DNA of 16,886 nucleotides from Ferrimonas sp044433165 (GTDB lineage: Bacteria > Pseudomonadota > Gammaproteobacteria > Enterobacterales > Shewanellaceae). The notes beneath the pieces are model-generated. The model searched no databases. It was not told where the DNA came from and saw only the letters and a list, made by a program, of their open reading frames with translations. The position numbers and the translations under genes are program-made. Location of the stretch: the NCBI GenBank assembly GCA_044433165.1, contig JAWXTX010000054.1, positions 1 through 16,886 on the forward strand. Reading direction: 5' to 3'. This document shows, piece by piece, positions 7,741 to 15,207 of the stretch. How positions within the stretch are numbered: position 1 is the first letter of the stretch; each line of letters opens with the position of its first letter.

Positions 7741-8844
7741 ATGTGGCGTCTCGTTCTGTTGTTATGTTTATCGGGTTGTACGGCTTACCAATCGTCTTTA
7801 AAGGCCGATTCAAAGATACTGCAACGCGCTTCTTCTGTACCAACGTCATGGTTGACGGTCGCTCTGAATCAACAAGATCTTCCACTTTTAACGGCTGCAT
7901 TTCAACCTCAGCATCCATTACTGTTATTGGATTCAAGCTTTATTACTGATGACTACTGGCCAATTGTTAGTCGTGAATGGATAGTCGACTTAATTCAACA
8001 TGGGGCTGATGGGGACTGGCAATTGCGCTCTATTCAGTCTTTAAAAGACCGAAATCGTTTGCAGTATCGCCTAGTACATAAAGATTATAGTGTTGAATAT
8101 TTTTATTTTGATATCGCTAAAACAGAATCGGGTGTAAAAATTTTAGATTTGGGAAATCGCCTATATCATTACAGTCAAGTTAAGGTTATGGGGGAGTTGT
8201 ATCGCCGTTTGATAATGCAAGATTTTTTAGAACAGGAAAATTTTTTAATTTTATTTGATTATATTTCTGATTTTAATAATGGCCGAATTAATCATGAAAC
8301 AATGCTACATGCCTACAACTTGATGCCGATTCTTATTCAACAAGACCGGCTGGTACGAGAACTTCTATTACGAGCTATGATGGGTTATCAGGCCCCAGCA
8401 CAATCATCTTTATTAGGTACTAAGTTGCTAGGTAATGATTATGCCTTATTAGGCTCTGTGATATGTATGCAACAAGATCTCTCCAGTTGCACGCATATCT
8501 TCCATCAGCTGCCCGAAGAGCTGCAAAAAGACATTGCATTAGTAACAGAGATGGGAATTCGTCAATTAAATAACGATAACCCATTAGCTGCGCAGCGCTA
8601 TGCTCAGTACTTAAATCACGTCAAAGTCGATTATTTCCCAGCGTATTGGTTTCAATTGCAGTTAGACATTGCGAATCAAGATCATTATGGCGCAGTCATT
8701 TGTTTAGAAAACTTAATGCAGCGATTTGATGTTGAAATTGATAAGGAAATGGTTCTGCAACTTTATCCTGAACGAGGGAAACGCTTCTTTCAATCTGATC
8801 CGTTTAAACGCTGGGCACAAAGATACCAAGCTGAGGAGTATTAA
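7741..8844 (+). CDS. Predicted lipoprotein of unknown function
   Basis: I do not recognise this 367-residue protein. It starts MWRLVLLLCLSGCTAYQSS, a short lipoprotein signal peptide with lipobox LSGC and Cys13 as the acylated residue, so it should be exported and membrane-anchored. Ser at +2 predicts the outer membrane. The rest lacks membrane segments. The first half (about 35-150) looks mixed alpha/beta, with aromatic patches (DYSVEYFYFDIAKTES). The second half (150-367) is helical and may be a TPR/Sel1-like repeat solenoid (ALLGSVICMQQDLSSCTHIF, NNDNPLAAQRYAQYLNHV, AVICLENLMQRF), but the repeats are not regular enough to claim. ATG 7741 is chosen over the in-frame TTG at 7717 because AAGGTAGG lies just upstream and it gives a clean signal peptide. 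It is transcribed alone, after the grxD terminator. Confidence 0.8.
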   Translation: MWRLVLLLCLSGCTAYQSSLKADSKILQRASSVPTSWLTVALNQQDLPLLTAAFQPQHPLLLLDSSFITDDYWPIVSREWIVDLIQHGADGDWQLRSIQSLKDRNRLQYRLVHKDYSVEYFYFDIAKTESGVKILDLGNRLYHYSQVKVMGELYRRLIMQDFLEQENFLILFDYISDFNNGRINHETMLHAYNLMPILIQQDRLVRELLLRAMMGYQAPAQSSLLGTKLLGNDYALLGSVICMQQDLSSCTHIFHQLPEELQKDIALVTEMGIRQLNNDNPLAAQRYAQYLNHVKVDYFPAYWFQLQLDIANQDHYGAVICLENLMQRFDVEIDKEMVLQLYPERGKRFFQSDPFKRWAQRYQAEEY

Positions 8845-8858
8845 TTATTTTGAGAAAT

Positions 8859-8892
8859 AACTTTATAACGACCATACGCATAAGTTTTTTTT
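8859..8892 (+). terminator. Weak possible terminator after the lipoprotein gene
   Basis: AACTTTAT and ATAAGTT can pair with one bulged T around a 13-nt loop, and eight T residues follow (8885-8892). The stem is AT-rich and weak, so termination may be partial and read-through into folD is possible. Confidence 0.3.
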
Positions 8893-8982
8893 AAAAATGA
8901 AACGAGCGTAGCTATTTAATGAAGATCGATAAATTATCATGGCACTCTCATAATTTGGCAGATAGAAGCCCAAGGTGAATCC

Positions 8983-9849
8983 ATGAACACGCAACTTATT
9001 GATGGAAAGGCATTAGCTGCTAGATTAATAGATGAGATAAAACAAGAGGTTAATAGCCTTAAGTTGATTGAAAAACCCTCGCCAACCTTGGCTGTGATTA
9101 TGGTTGGTGAAGATCCTGCTAGTGCCGTTTATGTGCGCAATAAAATTCGTCAATGTGGCTACACGGGGATCAGAAGTATTGAACGGCTCTTGCCGGAGTC
9201 TTGCTCTCAAGCTCAATTACTGGCGGTCATTGATGAACTCAATCATGATCCGCAAATCGATGGTATTTTATTACAATTGCCATTGCCTCGGCATATCTCT
9301 GCCGATCTGTGCCTTCGTGCCATTGCTTTTGAAAAAGATGTGGATGGATTTCATCCCTACAACATGGGGTTGTTACTCAGTGGTGATCCTAATGCCCTAG
9401 TTCCTTGTACGCCTCAAGGCTGCATTTTATTGTTGCAGCAACTTAATATTTCATTGACTGGCAAACATTTAGTGATGTTGGGGCGCTCTAATATCGTTGG
9501 TAAACCGGCGTTATTACTGGCTTTACAGCATCACTGTACGGTAACGGTAGTGCATTCTAAAAGTGCCAATTTAGCCGAGCTTTGTCGCCAAGCGGATATT
9601 TTAATTGTGGCTGTCGGGCAGCCTGAAATGGTGCAAGCCAGTTGGGTGAAATCCGGTGCGGTTGTAATTGATGTTGGCATTAATCGTGTTGTACGTGACG
9701 GCGTGCCTTTGCTTGTGGGCGATGTCGATTTTGCTGAGGTAGCGCCGAAGGCAAGTGCTATTACCCCAGTACCCGGTGGCGTAGGGCCGATGACGATTGC
9801 CTGTTTGCTGCGCAATACGCTACAAGCCTATCGTTGCCGCAGAGGGTGA
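8983..9849 (+). CDS. folD: FolD, methylene-THF dehydrogenase/cyclohydrolase (atypical type)
   Basis: Bifunctional cytoplasmic enzyme that oxidises 5,10-methylene-THF with NADP+ and hydrolyses methenyl-THF to 10-formyl-THF. The 288-residue length is normal. Catalytic residues are in E. coli register: Y50 and K54 (VYVRNK), Q98 (LLQLPLP) and D121 (KDVDGFHP). The nucleotide-binding loop is GRSNIVGKP (167-175), and PGGVGPMT (265-272) is intact, so it should be active. AAGGTG precedes the ATG. Many positions differ from the usual gammaproteobacterial FolD, which has GASNIVGRP and a different C-terminus. GRSNIVGKP, LVGDVDF and ITPVPGGVGPMTIACLL read more like alphaproteobacterial or Gram-positive forms, which suggests a paralogue or acquired copy (inference). 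It is followed 121 bp later by the hupK-like gene on the same strand, with no terminator between. Confidence 0.93.
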   Translation: MNTQLIDGKALAARLIDEIKQEVNSLKLIEKPSPTLAVIMVGEDPASAVYVRNKIRQCGYTGIRSIERLLPESCSQAQLLAVIDELNHDPQIDGILLQLPLPRHISADLCLRAIAFEKDVDGFHPYNMGLLLSGDPNALVPCTPQGCILLLQQLNISLTGKHLVMLGRSNIVGKPALLLALQHHCTVTVVHSKSANLAELCRQADILIVAVGQPEMVQASWVKSGAVVIDVGINRVVRDGVPLLVGDVDFAEVAPKASAITPVPGGVGPMTIACLLRNTLQAYRCRRG

Positions 9850-9970
9850 GCAAACACATGAAATATTGTGTTATTTTGTTAAGTAGCTCATGGCAGTGTG
9901 GCGCTTAATTCGGCAAAGTATTGTTTATTCACAATGCAATGTGCAAGGTGAGCCAAATAAGGAAATCAGC

Positions 9971-10912
9971 ATGGATACAATCATGTCATTGCCTCAAGCA
10001 TTGGTACATATTGGGGTGGATGATGGGCGTATTGCTCAATGTCGTCCTCAACTTGATGTTGCCGATATTGCTGAGTTACTTGATGGATCTCAGTTTGATG
10101 AGGTGCTTGTGAAATTGCGCTCAGTGTGCAGTTTAAGCACAGAAGCCCATCGATGGGCGGCGGTTTCGTTATTGGAGCAAGATGCGCCAGTACGCCCTGA
10201 AACCCAAGCTGCACGCGCTCAAGCGGTTTGGTTAGAATGGATCAGTGAACACAGTTGGCAATTATGGAGCAGTGCTCACCATATTCTGCCTCACTGTGAA
10301 AGTCGTTTAGAGTTATTAAATCAGTGGCGGCAACAACTTACCTCGTTACGCAATCATTTGCCTAATCATCGTTATCAGCCCTATGCCGAAATTGAACCGG
10401 TGCCGATGCCTCAGTTGTCGGACTGGCGAGATCAATGGCGTGATTTGGTCTACGAGCCTTTATTAGAAGCCATTGAACAGCAACATTGGGCCGACCGCTT
10501 TATTACTAAAACCGTTGATGTTCAAGAATTGGAATCTGGGCCAGTACATCGATTACATATGGCAAATGTGGGTATGAATGATCGTTTTGAAGCGTTGTGG
10601 ATTGAGCTTTGGCATGCGGCCGATTGGATTTTAGCTCCGGCGCAAAATGTGATTCCTTTGGTTGAGCCAGGAGTGATCGCAGCTGCACGAGGAAACGTAA
10701 GCCATCGTTGTGATTGGACCGGTGGGGTTGCCGCTTTTTATGATGTGGATTTCCCAACGGGTGCTATTTTGGAAAGTGTATCTCGCAGTTTAAATGGCAT
10801 GGCTGTTAAAGATTCACCAGAGTGGCGTCAAAGTTTATCGCTGTGGCTACAATCTTATGCACCTTGTGTTGAAATTAGTGTTGAATACGAACAAGCGCTT
10901 GTTGAACACTAA
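9971..10912 (+). CDS. hupK: HupK/HoxV-like hydrogenase maturation protein (degenerate NiFe large subunit)
   Basis: The 313-residue protein resembles HupK/HoxV, accessory proteins related to the NiFe-hydrogenase large subunit and thought to act as scaffolds for the Fe(CN)2CO cofactor in oxygen-tolerant uptake hydrogenases. Seen directly: VCSLSTEAH (52-60) lines up with the large-subunit motif ICGxCTxxH, with C53 and H60 kept but the second Cys replaced by S56. Near the C-terminus APCVEISVE (297-305) lines up with DPCxxCxxH, keeping P298 and C299 but with I302 and E305. Between them AARGNVSH (238-245), GGVAAFYDVDFPTG (251-264) and SLNGM (273-277) follow the large-subunit order ARG...H, DG.I..Y.V..PT and L.G. 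There is no membrane segment. ATG 9971 is chosen (AAGGA 7 nt upstream) over ATG 9890, which adds 27 unlike residues. Family assignment is from memory of the pattern. No hydrogenase or hyp gene is in the window. Confidence 0.72.
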   Translation: MDTIMSLPQALVHIGVDDGRIAQCRPQLDVADIAELLDGSQFDEVLVKLRSVCSLSTEAHRWAAVSLLEQDAPVRPETQAARAQAVWLEWISEHSWQLWSSAHHILPHCESRLELLNQWRQQLTSLRNHLPNHRYQPYAEIEPVPMPQLSDWRDQWRDLVYEPLLEAIEQQHWADRFITKTVDVQELESGPVHRLHMANVGMNDRFEALWIELWHAADWILAPAQNVIPLVEPGVIAAARGNVSHRCDWTGGVAAFYDVDFPTGAILESVSRSLNGMAVKDSPEWRQSLSLWLQSYAPCVEISVEYEQALVEH

Positions 10913-10935
10913 TTCTAAAACTGAATTTTAGCGAT

Positions 10936-10974
10936 AAATCATCAGGCCAGCGAAGTTTGCTGGCCTGATGATTT
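10936..10974. terminator. Bidirectional terminator between the hupK-like gene and the antiporter
   Basis: Two exactly complementary 16-nt arms (10936-10951 and 10959-10974; core ATCAGGCCAGC) enclose a 7-nt loop. The outer AAAT/ATTT ends supply T-runs in both directions. It lies 23 bp past the hupK-like stop and 16 bp past the convergent antiporter stop, so it serves both. Confidence 0.85.
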
Positions 10975-10990
10975 GATATTGTTTGATAAA

Positions 10991-12583
10991 TTATAGTGAA
11001 GGCTTCGGCTGTAACTCGGGGATGTTCTCCACAATCGATTCGGCCAAACCCGTTCCTGCTGCATGGTAGATGTTGTAAACCTTATGCACACCGGTAGCTA
11101 ATAGCGTTTCTTCTTCATCATGGTAATGCACAATAGCAGCCACTTTACCTTGATATTGGCTTTGCGCGATCAATTCTGCGGTACCTAAATTACCTAAATG
11201 GTAAGGCATCGCTAAGACAATCAGCTCAACACTGTCGGATGCGACTAACTTCTCCCAGAAGTCAGAGTCGGTGCCATCGCCAACGATGGTATGGCGCCCT
11301 TTGGCGTTATGAGCTTCACTCACGTCTTTAATGTGGTCTACCCCAAGTACCACATCACCATATTGTTCTTTTAGGTTATCGTAGGTTGCGGTACCGATGC
11401 GCCCCATCCCGAAAATTAAGATTTTAGGCTGACCTATATCAATAGGGCGATCATCTTCGTGCAGTGGAAAGCGTTCCAATTTACTTAAGCGTGGTTGCAG
11501 TAATTGATATAGCCAATTCGCACTTTTAGAAAGCGGTGCCGCAATCAAGAAGCTTAACGTAACCAGTAACGCCATTACTCGCAACCAACTGTCATCTAAG
11601 CCACCGCTGGCCATTGCCGCAGCCATAACAATTAGCCCAAACTCACTGAAGTTAGCCAATGTGAGTGAGCTCATTAAAGCGGAGCGTAACCGGAATCGAG
11701 CCATCATTAATAGCCCAATAAAGAGTGCAAATTTTATTGGAATTAACAATAACAGGGCGAATGCAGTATAGATTTCAGATAATGTTGGGATCCCTTTCAA
11801 GCCAATGCTTAAGAAAAACGCAATCAAAAATAGTTCTTTAAATAAGAATAGAGATTTAGATAGTTCCGATGATTTATGATGGCCGGCAAGTAAAATCCCA
11901 ATTAACAGCGCCCCTAAATCGGGTTTTAAGCCTACCGCGTTAAACAGAGCCGCCCCAGGAACCAGTGCCATGAATAAGCCAAACAGCACTAGTAGCTCGG
12001 CATGGCCACTGCGATCCATCATTCGCGTAAATACTGGTTTTAACGGGATTAAAGCAAATAGCAATAATGCCCAAGGGGAGGGCATAACCCCTTTACTGAT
12101 GGTTAAATAAAGAACAGCAAAGAGATCTTGCATAATTAAGATACCAATGGCGGTACGGCCATATAACGACTGACTGTCGCCAGTATCTTCTAACGCTTTA
12201 ATTGCAAATACAGTACTTGAAAAGCTTAATGCGAAACTTAAAAGTAAAGTGGTATTAAATGAAAGCTCATTTAATAAGCCCACACCCAATACGGCTAATA
12301 GCTTAATGAAAGCAGTGCTGACCAAAATCGTTAGCGCCATATGGCCGCTTGCGCCGGCCCAGACCTCTGTTTTAGTCAAACTGCGTAAATCTAATTTTAA
12401 GCCAATGGCAAACAGCAACAGTAGTACGCCTAAATCGGCCAGTTGCTCAATTAATTGAACTTGGTCTGTGCCTAAGGCAAACAGCGCAAAACCAGCACCA
12501 AGGTAACCCAATAGCGGTGGCAACCCGATGGCAGCAATAAAAAGCCCAAAAAGTAGGGGAACAGTAAGAGTAATTGGATCCAT
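10991..12583 (-). CDS. CPA2 cation/proton antiporter with RCK domain (KefB/YbaL-like)
   Basis: Inner-membrane monovalent cation:proton antiporter-2 family protein of 530 residues, probably moving K+ (or another cation) out in exchange for H+. About 12-13 hydrophobic segments occupy residues 1-350, including LGYLGAGFALF, LLLLFAIGLKLDLRSL, LSFSSTVFAIKALED and LIGILLAGH, typical of the Na_H_Exchanger fold. A cytoplasmic TrkA-N/RCK domain follows from about residue 388, with Rossmann loop GMGRIG (392-397), acidic residue VD about 20 residues later, and VGDGTDSDFWEKL. This suggests gating by a bound nucleotide. It resembles E. coli YbaL more than the larger KefB/KefC, and no KefF/KefG quinone-reductase partner is adjacent. 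An AAGG ribosome site precedes the ATG. The exact substrate is not determinable here. Confidence 0.88.
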   Translation of the reverse strand: MDPITLTVPLLFGLFIAAIGLPPLLGYLGAGFALFALGTDQVQLIEQLADLGVLLLLFAIGLKLDLRSLTKTEVWAGASGHMALTILVSTAFIKLLAVLGVGLLNELSFNTTLLLSFALSFSSTVFAIKALEDTGDSQSLYGRTAIGILIMQDLFAVLYLTISKGVMPSPWALLLFALIPLKPVFTRMMDRSGHAELLVLFGLFMALVPGAALFNAVGLKPDLGALLIGILLAGHHKSSELSKSLFLFKELFLIAFFLSIGLKGIPTLSEIYTAFALLLLIPIKFALFIGLLMMARFRLRSALMSSLTLANFSEFGLIVMAAAMASGGLDDSWLRVMALLVTLSFLIAAPLSKSANWLYQLLQPRLSKLERFPLHEDDRPIDIGQPKILIFGMGRIGTATYDNLKEQYGDVVLGVDHIKDVSEAHNAKGRHTIVGDGTDSDFWEKLVASDSVELIVLAMPYHLGNLGTAELIAQSQYQGKVAAIVHYHDEEETLLATGVHKVYNIYHAAGTGLAESIVENIPELQPKPSL

Positions 12584-13136
12584 GTATACCTTGGATGAAA
12601 ACGTAGGCCTAGACTAAGCAGTTGATGTTCAGTGGCATGAAAAAATATCGTAGATAATATAGGCCAATAAGCGAAACGCCAACTGAAACACTCAATATAT
12701 TGCAATTGTAGCCAATTTGTTTTGAAATCGTTGTTGAATTAAGTCAGAATAACAGGAGGTAGCGAGAAACCTGAACTCTCTGTACTTGATTTATATTCCA
12801 TTAGGCTAATTGCTTAAAAAATATTTTTCTTACGATCATTGTCATGCAGATCTTTTTTTCATAAATCCATTATTTTTTAAATTAAGCAAAAGTTACCCAG
12901 AGAATGATGTGAAAGTGAATTATTTTGCTAAATCCATGCTTTTTTGAAGAGCCATTCACCGACAATGTGCTTCATTCTGTTTAGGATGTTGGCGTTTTCA
13001 GTCATCTGTGGTTGCTTATTGGAGGCGCTCAGATAAAGTATGAATGTTGCGATGTTTTTCAAATTTATGAGTGAATGTTCATCGTAATCGGGTAATGAGT
13101 ACATGGGTAAGCTCAAACTACTGATGGAGAGAGTAA
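12584..13136. other. Long divergent intergenic region
   Basis: This 553-bp stretch separates the antiporter (minus) from the DUF4124 gene (plus). It holds a good promoter for the antiporter at 12654-12682. The stretch 12780-12890 is AT-rich with several T-runs. A minus-strand open frame (ATG 13104 to stop 12928, 58 residues, beginning MYSLPDYDEHSLINL) has no Shine-Dalgarno and no family I recognise, so it is not called a gene. No tRNA-like or IS-like structure is seen. Confidence 0.5.
12654..12682 (-). promoter_or_regulatory. Sigma-70 promoter of the antiporter gene
   Basis: On the minus strand TTGGCG (12682-12677) and TATTAT (12659-12654) are separated by exactly 17 bp, a good -35/-10 match. 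Initiation would be near 12647, giving a leader of roughly 65 nt before the antiporter ATG at 12583. Confidence 0.55.
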
Positions 13137-13637
13137 ATGCAAAACCTATTGCTGTTATTTATGCTTTTACTGCTAACGTCACCAGTAAATGCGGCATTAT
13201 ATCGTTGGGTTGATGAGTACGGTAAGGTGCATTACTCCGATAAAGAACCGGTAGATAAAGCCCAAAAAAGCGACCTATTAGAGATGCGTCGTGGTGGTTT
13301 GGTTGTGGCAGACGATGCGTTACCACCAGCACCTGATGAGGCAGTCACAACATTAAGAGTGGAACCATCAGAGCAAAAAACGTTAAGCGTGATTAAAACT
13401 CGCCTAATTCCGCAACCAGAGCAGCAACTCCCCTTAACAGATGAAAGCGAAACCAATGCTGCAGAGCTATTGGAAGCGGAGCTAACCGCGCAAGCTAGCC
13501 AACTTGAACTTGAACAAGCGCGCGAACGTTTAATGATGCTATTAGCTCAAGCTAAGGCGGCTGAGGCGAAAGCGAAGGAGGCCGCCCGAATTGCAGCCGA
13601 AAAACTACAACAGGCAACAGTCGTTACACCAGAATAA
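13137..13637 (+). CDS. Exported DUF4124-domain protein
   Basis: The 166-residue protein has a signal peptide (MQNLLLLFMLLLLTSPVNA, cleavage likely after Ala19). A DUF4124 domain follows immediately, YRWVDEYGKVHYSDKEP (22-38), the hallmark of this short periplasmic beta-rich domain. Residues 60-110 are Pro/Glu-rich and look disordered. The C-terminus (about 108-160) is an Ala/Glu/Lys-rich helix likely to form a coiled coil (ELLEAELTAQASQLELEQAR and AKAAEAKAKEAARIAAEK). DUF4124 proteins are widespread in gammaproteobacteria and have no established biochemical role. GGAGAG lies about 8 nt before the ATG. It is a single gene with its own terminator; neighbours give no functional hint. Confidence 0.9.
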   Translation: MQNLLLLFMLLLLTSPVNAALYRWVDEYGKVHYSDKEPVDKAQKSDLLEMRRGGLVVADDALPPAPDEAVTTLRVEPSEQKTLSVIKTRLIPQPEQQLPLTDESETNAAELLEAELTAQASQLELEQARERLMMLLAQAKAAEAKAKEAARIAAEKLQQATVVTPE

Positions 13638-13659
13638 ATTATTTAAGCCATAAGAGTAT

Positions 13660-13690
13660 AGCCAGTCATAATGAATATGACTGGCTTTTT
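13660..13690. terminator. Terminator between the DUF4124 gene and alsT
   Basis: AGCCAGTCATA (13660-13670) pairs exactly with TATGACTGGCT (13676-13686) around a 5-nt loop, followed by a T-run on the plus strand. It sits in the 54-bp convergent gap and ends one base from the symporter stop, so it probably also slows transcripts from the other side. Confidence 0.85.
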
Positions 13691-13691
13691 A

Positions 13692-15023
13692 TTACTTATT
13701 GAAATATTGCTTAGTTAATTTGAAAACGACAGGGCTTAATAATAAGAGTGCAATTAAATTGGGAATAGCCATCATCGCGTTTAATGTGTCAGCAATCAAC
13801 CAAACTAAATTTAAGCTTAATACTGCACCAACAGGTACTGCCAGAGTAAATATTACCCGAAATGGTATAATTGCTTTATCACCAAACAGATACTGTACGC
13901 AGCGCTCGCAATAAAAACTCCATCCTAAAATGGTTGTAAATGCAAAGATGGCCAGTGCAATAGCGACAATTTCTTGGCCGTAAGGCAGTACCATCGCAAA
14001 GGCGTTACTGGTGAGGACTGCGCCAGAATCGCCACTGCTCCAAACGCCGGTAACGATGATGGCAAGACCTGTAATCGAACATACAATAATGGTGTCAATA
14101 AAGGTGCCAAGCATGGCAATTAACCCTTGGCGTACTGGGTTTTCAGTTCGAGCAGCCGCGTGCGCAATTGGGGCACTACCAAGGCCCGCCTCATTGGAGA
14201 AAACCCCACGCGCAACCCCAAAGCGAATGGCTGCCCACACAGCGGCACCGGCAAAACCACCCTGTGCGGCAGTACCGGTGAAAGCATGCGTTATCACCAG
14301 CTTAAATGCAGGAATAATTTCGTTAAAATTAAAGGCAAGTATCGTAACACCGGCAATAAAATAGAACAGCGCCATTAATGGCACAATTTTGCCGGCAACG
14401 GCTGCAATACGGCGGATCCCACCGAGTAGTACGGCGCCAACCAGAACCATGAGTGCCAGCCCAGTATAGAGCGGTGGTACTGAAAAAGTACTTTCGAGCG
14501 CTTGGGCAACGGAGTTTGATTGGGTGCCATTACCAATGCCGAATCCGGCAATGGAACCAAATAGTGCAAATAAAGTGGCCAGCCATGCCCATTTTTTTCC
14601 TAAACCATTTTTAATATAATACATGGGCCCACCAGCGTATTCACCGTTAGTTTTTACTTCTCTGAAATTAACGGCTAAAACGGCTTCAGAATATTTGGTT
14701 GCCATGCCAACCAAGGCGGTACACCACATCCAAAATAAGGCGCCTGGGCCACCCAGCGCAATGGCGGTGGCTACGCCAGCAATATTACCCGTACCAATTG
14801 TTGCTGAAAGGGCGGTCATTAGCGCGTTAAAGGCACTGATGTCTCCTTTCCCTTGGTTACCACGTCCTTGCCATAGTAATTTAAAACCGATACTCAATTT
14901 TCGTAGAGGAAGAAATTTTAATCCGGCAGTAAGATATAAACCAACCCCAAGAATTAAGACCAGCATGGGAACACCCCAAACAATCCCATTAATGTGGTTC
15001 ACTATTGAAGCCAATGTATCCAT
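13692..15023 (-). CDS. Sodium:alanine symporter, AGCS family (AlsT-like)
   Basis: Inner-membrane alanine/glycine:cation symporter of 443 residues, normal for the family, importing D/L-alanine or glycine with Na+ or H+. Ten to eleven hydrophobic segments are visible. Family signatures: ATIGTGNIAGVATAIALGGP (74-93) followed by GALFWMW (94-100), then KYSEAVLAVNFRE, GGPMYYIKNGLGKKW, and the re-entrant motif GVFSNEAGLGSAPIAHAAA with its conserved NEAGxGSAP. AAGGA stands 6-7 nt before the ATG. It resembles E. coli YaaJ and other AlsT/DagA-type proteins; I give no symbol because several paralogues usually exist. It is transcribed alone and converges on the DUF4124 gene. Substrate preference (alanine, glycine or glutamine) cannot be read from sequence. 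Confidence 0.92.
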   Translation of the reverse strand: MDTLASIVNHINGIVWGVPMLVLILGVGLYLTAGLKFLPLRKLSIGFKLLWQGRGNQGKGDISAFNALMTALSATIGTGNIAGVATAIALGGPGALFWMWCTALVGMATKYSEAVLAVNFREVKTNGEYAGGPMYYIKNGLGKKWAWLATLFALFGSIAGFGIGNGTQSNSVAQALESTFSVPPLYTGLALMVLVGAVLLGGIRRIAAVAGKIVPLMALFYFIAGVTILAFNFNEIIPAFKLVITHAFTGTAAQGGFAGAAVWAAIRFGVARGVFSNEAGLGSAPIAHAAARTENPVRQGLIAMLGTFIDTIIVCSITGLAIIVTGVWSSGDSGAVLTSNAFAMVLPYGQEIVAIALAIFAFTTILGWSFYCERCVQYLFGDKAIIPFRVIFTLAVPVGAVLSLNLVWLIADTLNAMMAIPNLIALLLLSPVVFKLTKQYFNK

Positions 15024-15157
15024 ACATATTCCTTATTAATTATGGCGCTTATTTTAACTTCGCTAATATGCGCCGATATTTTTAATAAAAAAAGTATTTG
15101 TTGGATTAAATGTGCGATTGATTTTTATTTTTGTGTAGATGCGCGTTGTGGATAAGG

Positions 15158-15177
15158 CTGCCACTTTAACGTGGCAG
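15158..15177 (-). terminator. Possible weak terminator after the RimK-like gene
   Basis: CTGCCAC and GTGGCAG form a perfect 7-bp hairpin around a 6-nt loop, about 30 bp past the ligase stop. No proper T-tract follows on the minus strand, so efficiency is doubtful. Confidence 0.4.
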
Positions 15178-15207
15178 TTAATGAGTGAATTTCAGTTACC
15201 AGTGAGA

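Noticed and set aside
8940..8960. TGGCAC followed by TTGGCA upstream of folD, resembling a sigma-54 -24/-12 promoter, which would be attractive beside a hydrogenase gene.
   Set aside because: The GG and GC dinucleotides are about 17 bp apart instead of the required 12, so it cannot be a working sigma-54 site.
9890..9970. Longer hupK-like protein starting at ATG 9890.
   Set aside because: The extra 27 residues have no ribosome-binding site and no resemblance to the family, while ATG 9971 has AAGGA 7 nt upstream.
12928..13104. Small minus-strand gene of 58 codons.
   Set aside because: No Shine-Dalgarno, no recognised domain and no convincing promoter; kept only as a note on the intergenic region.
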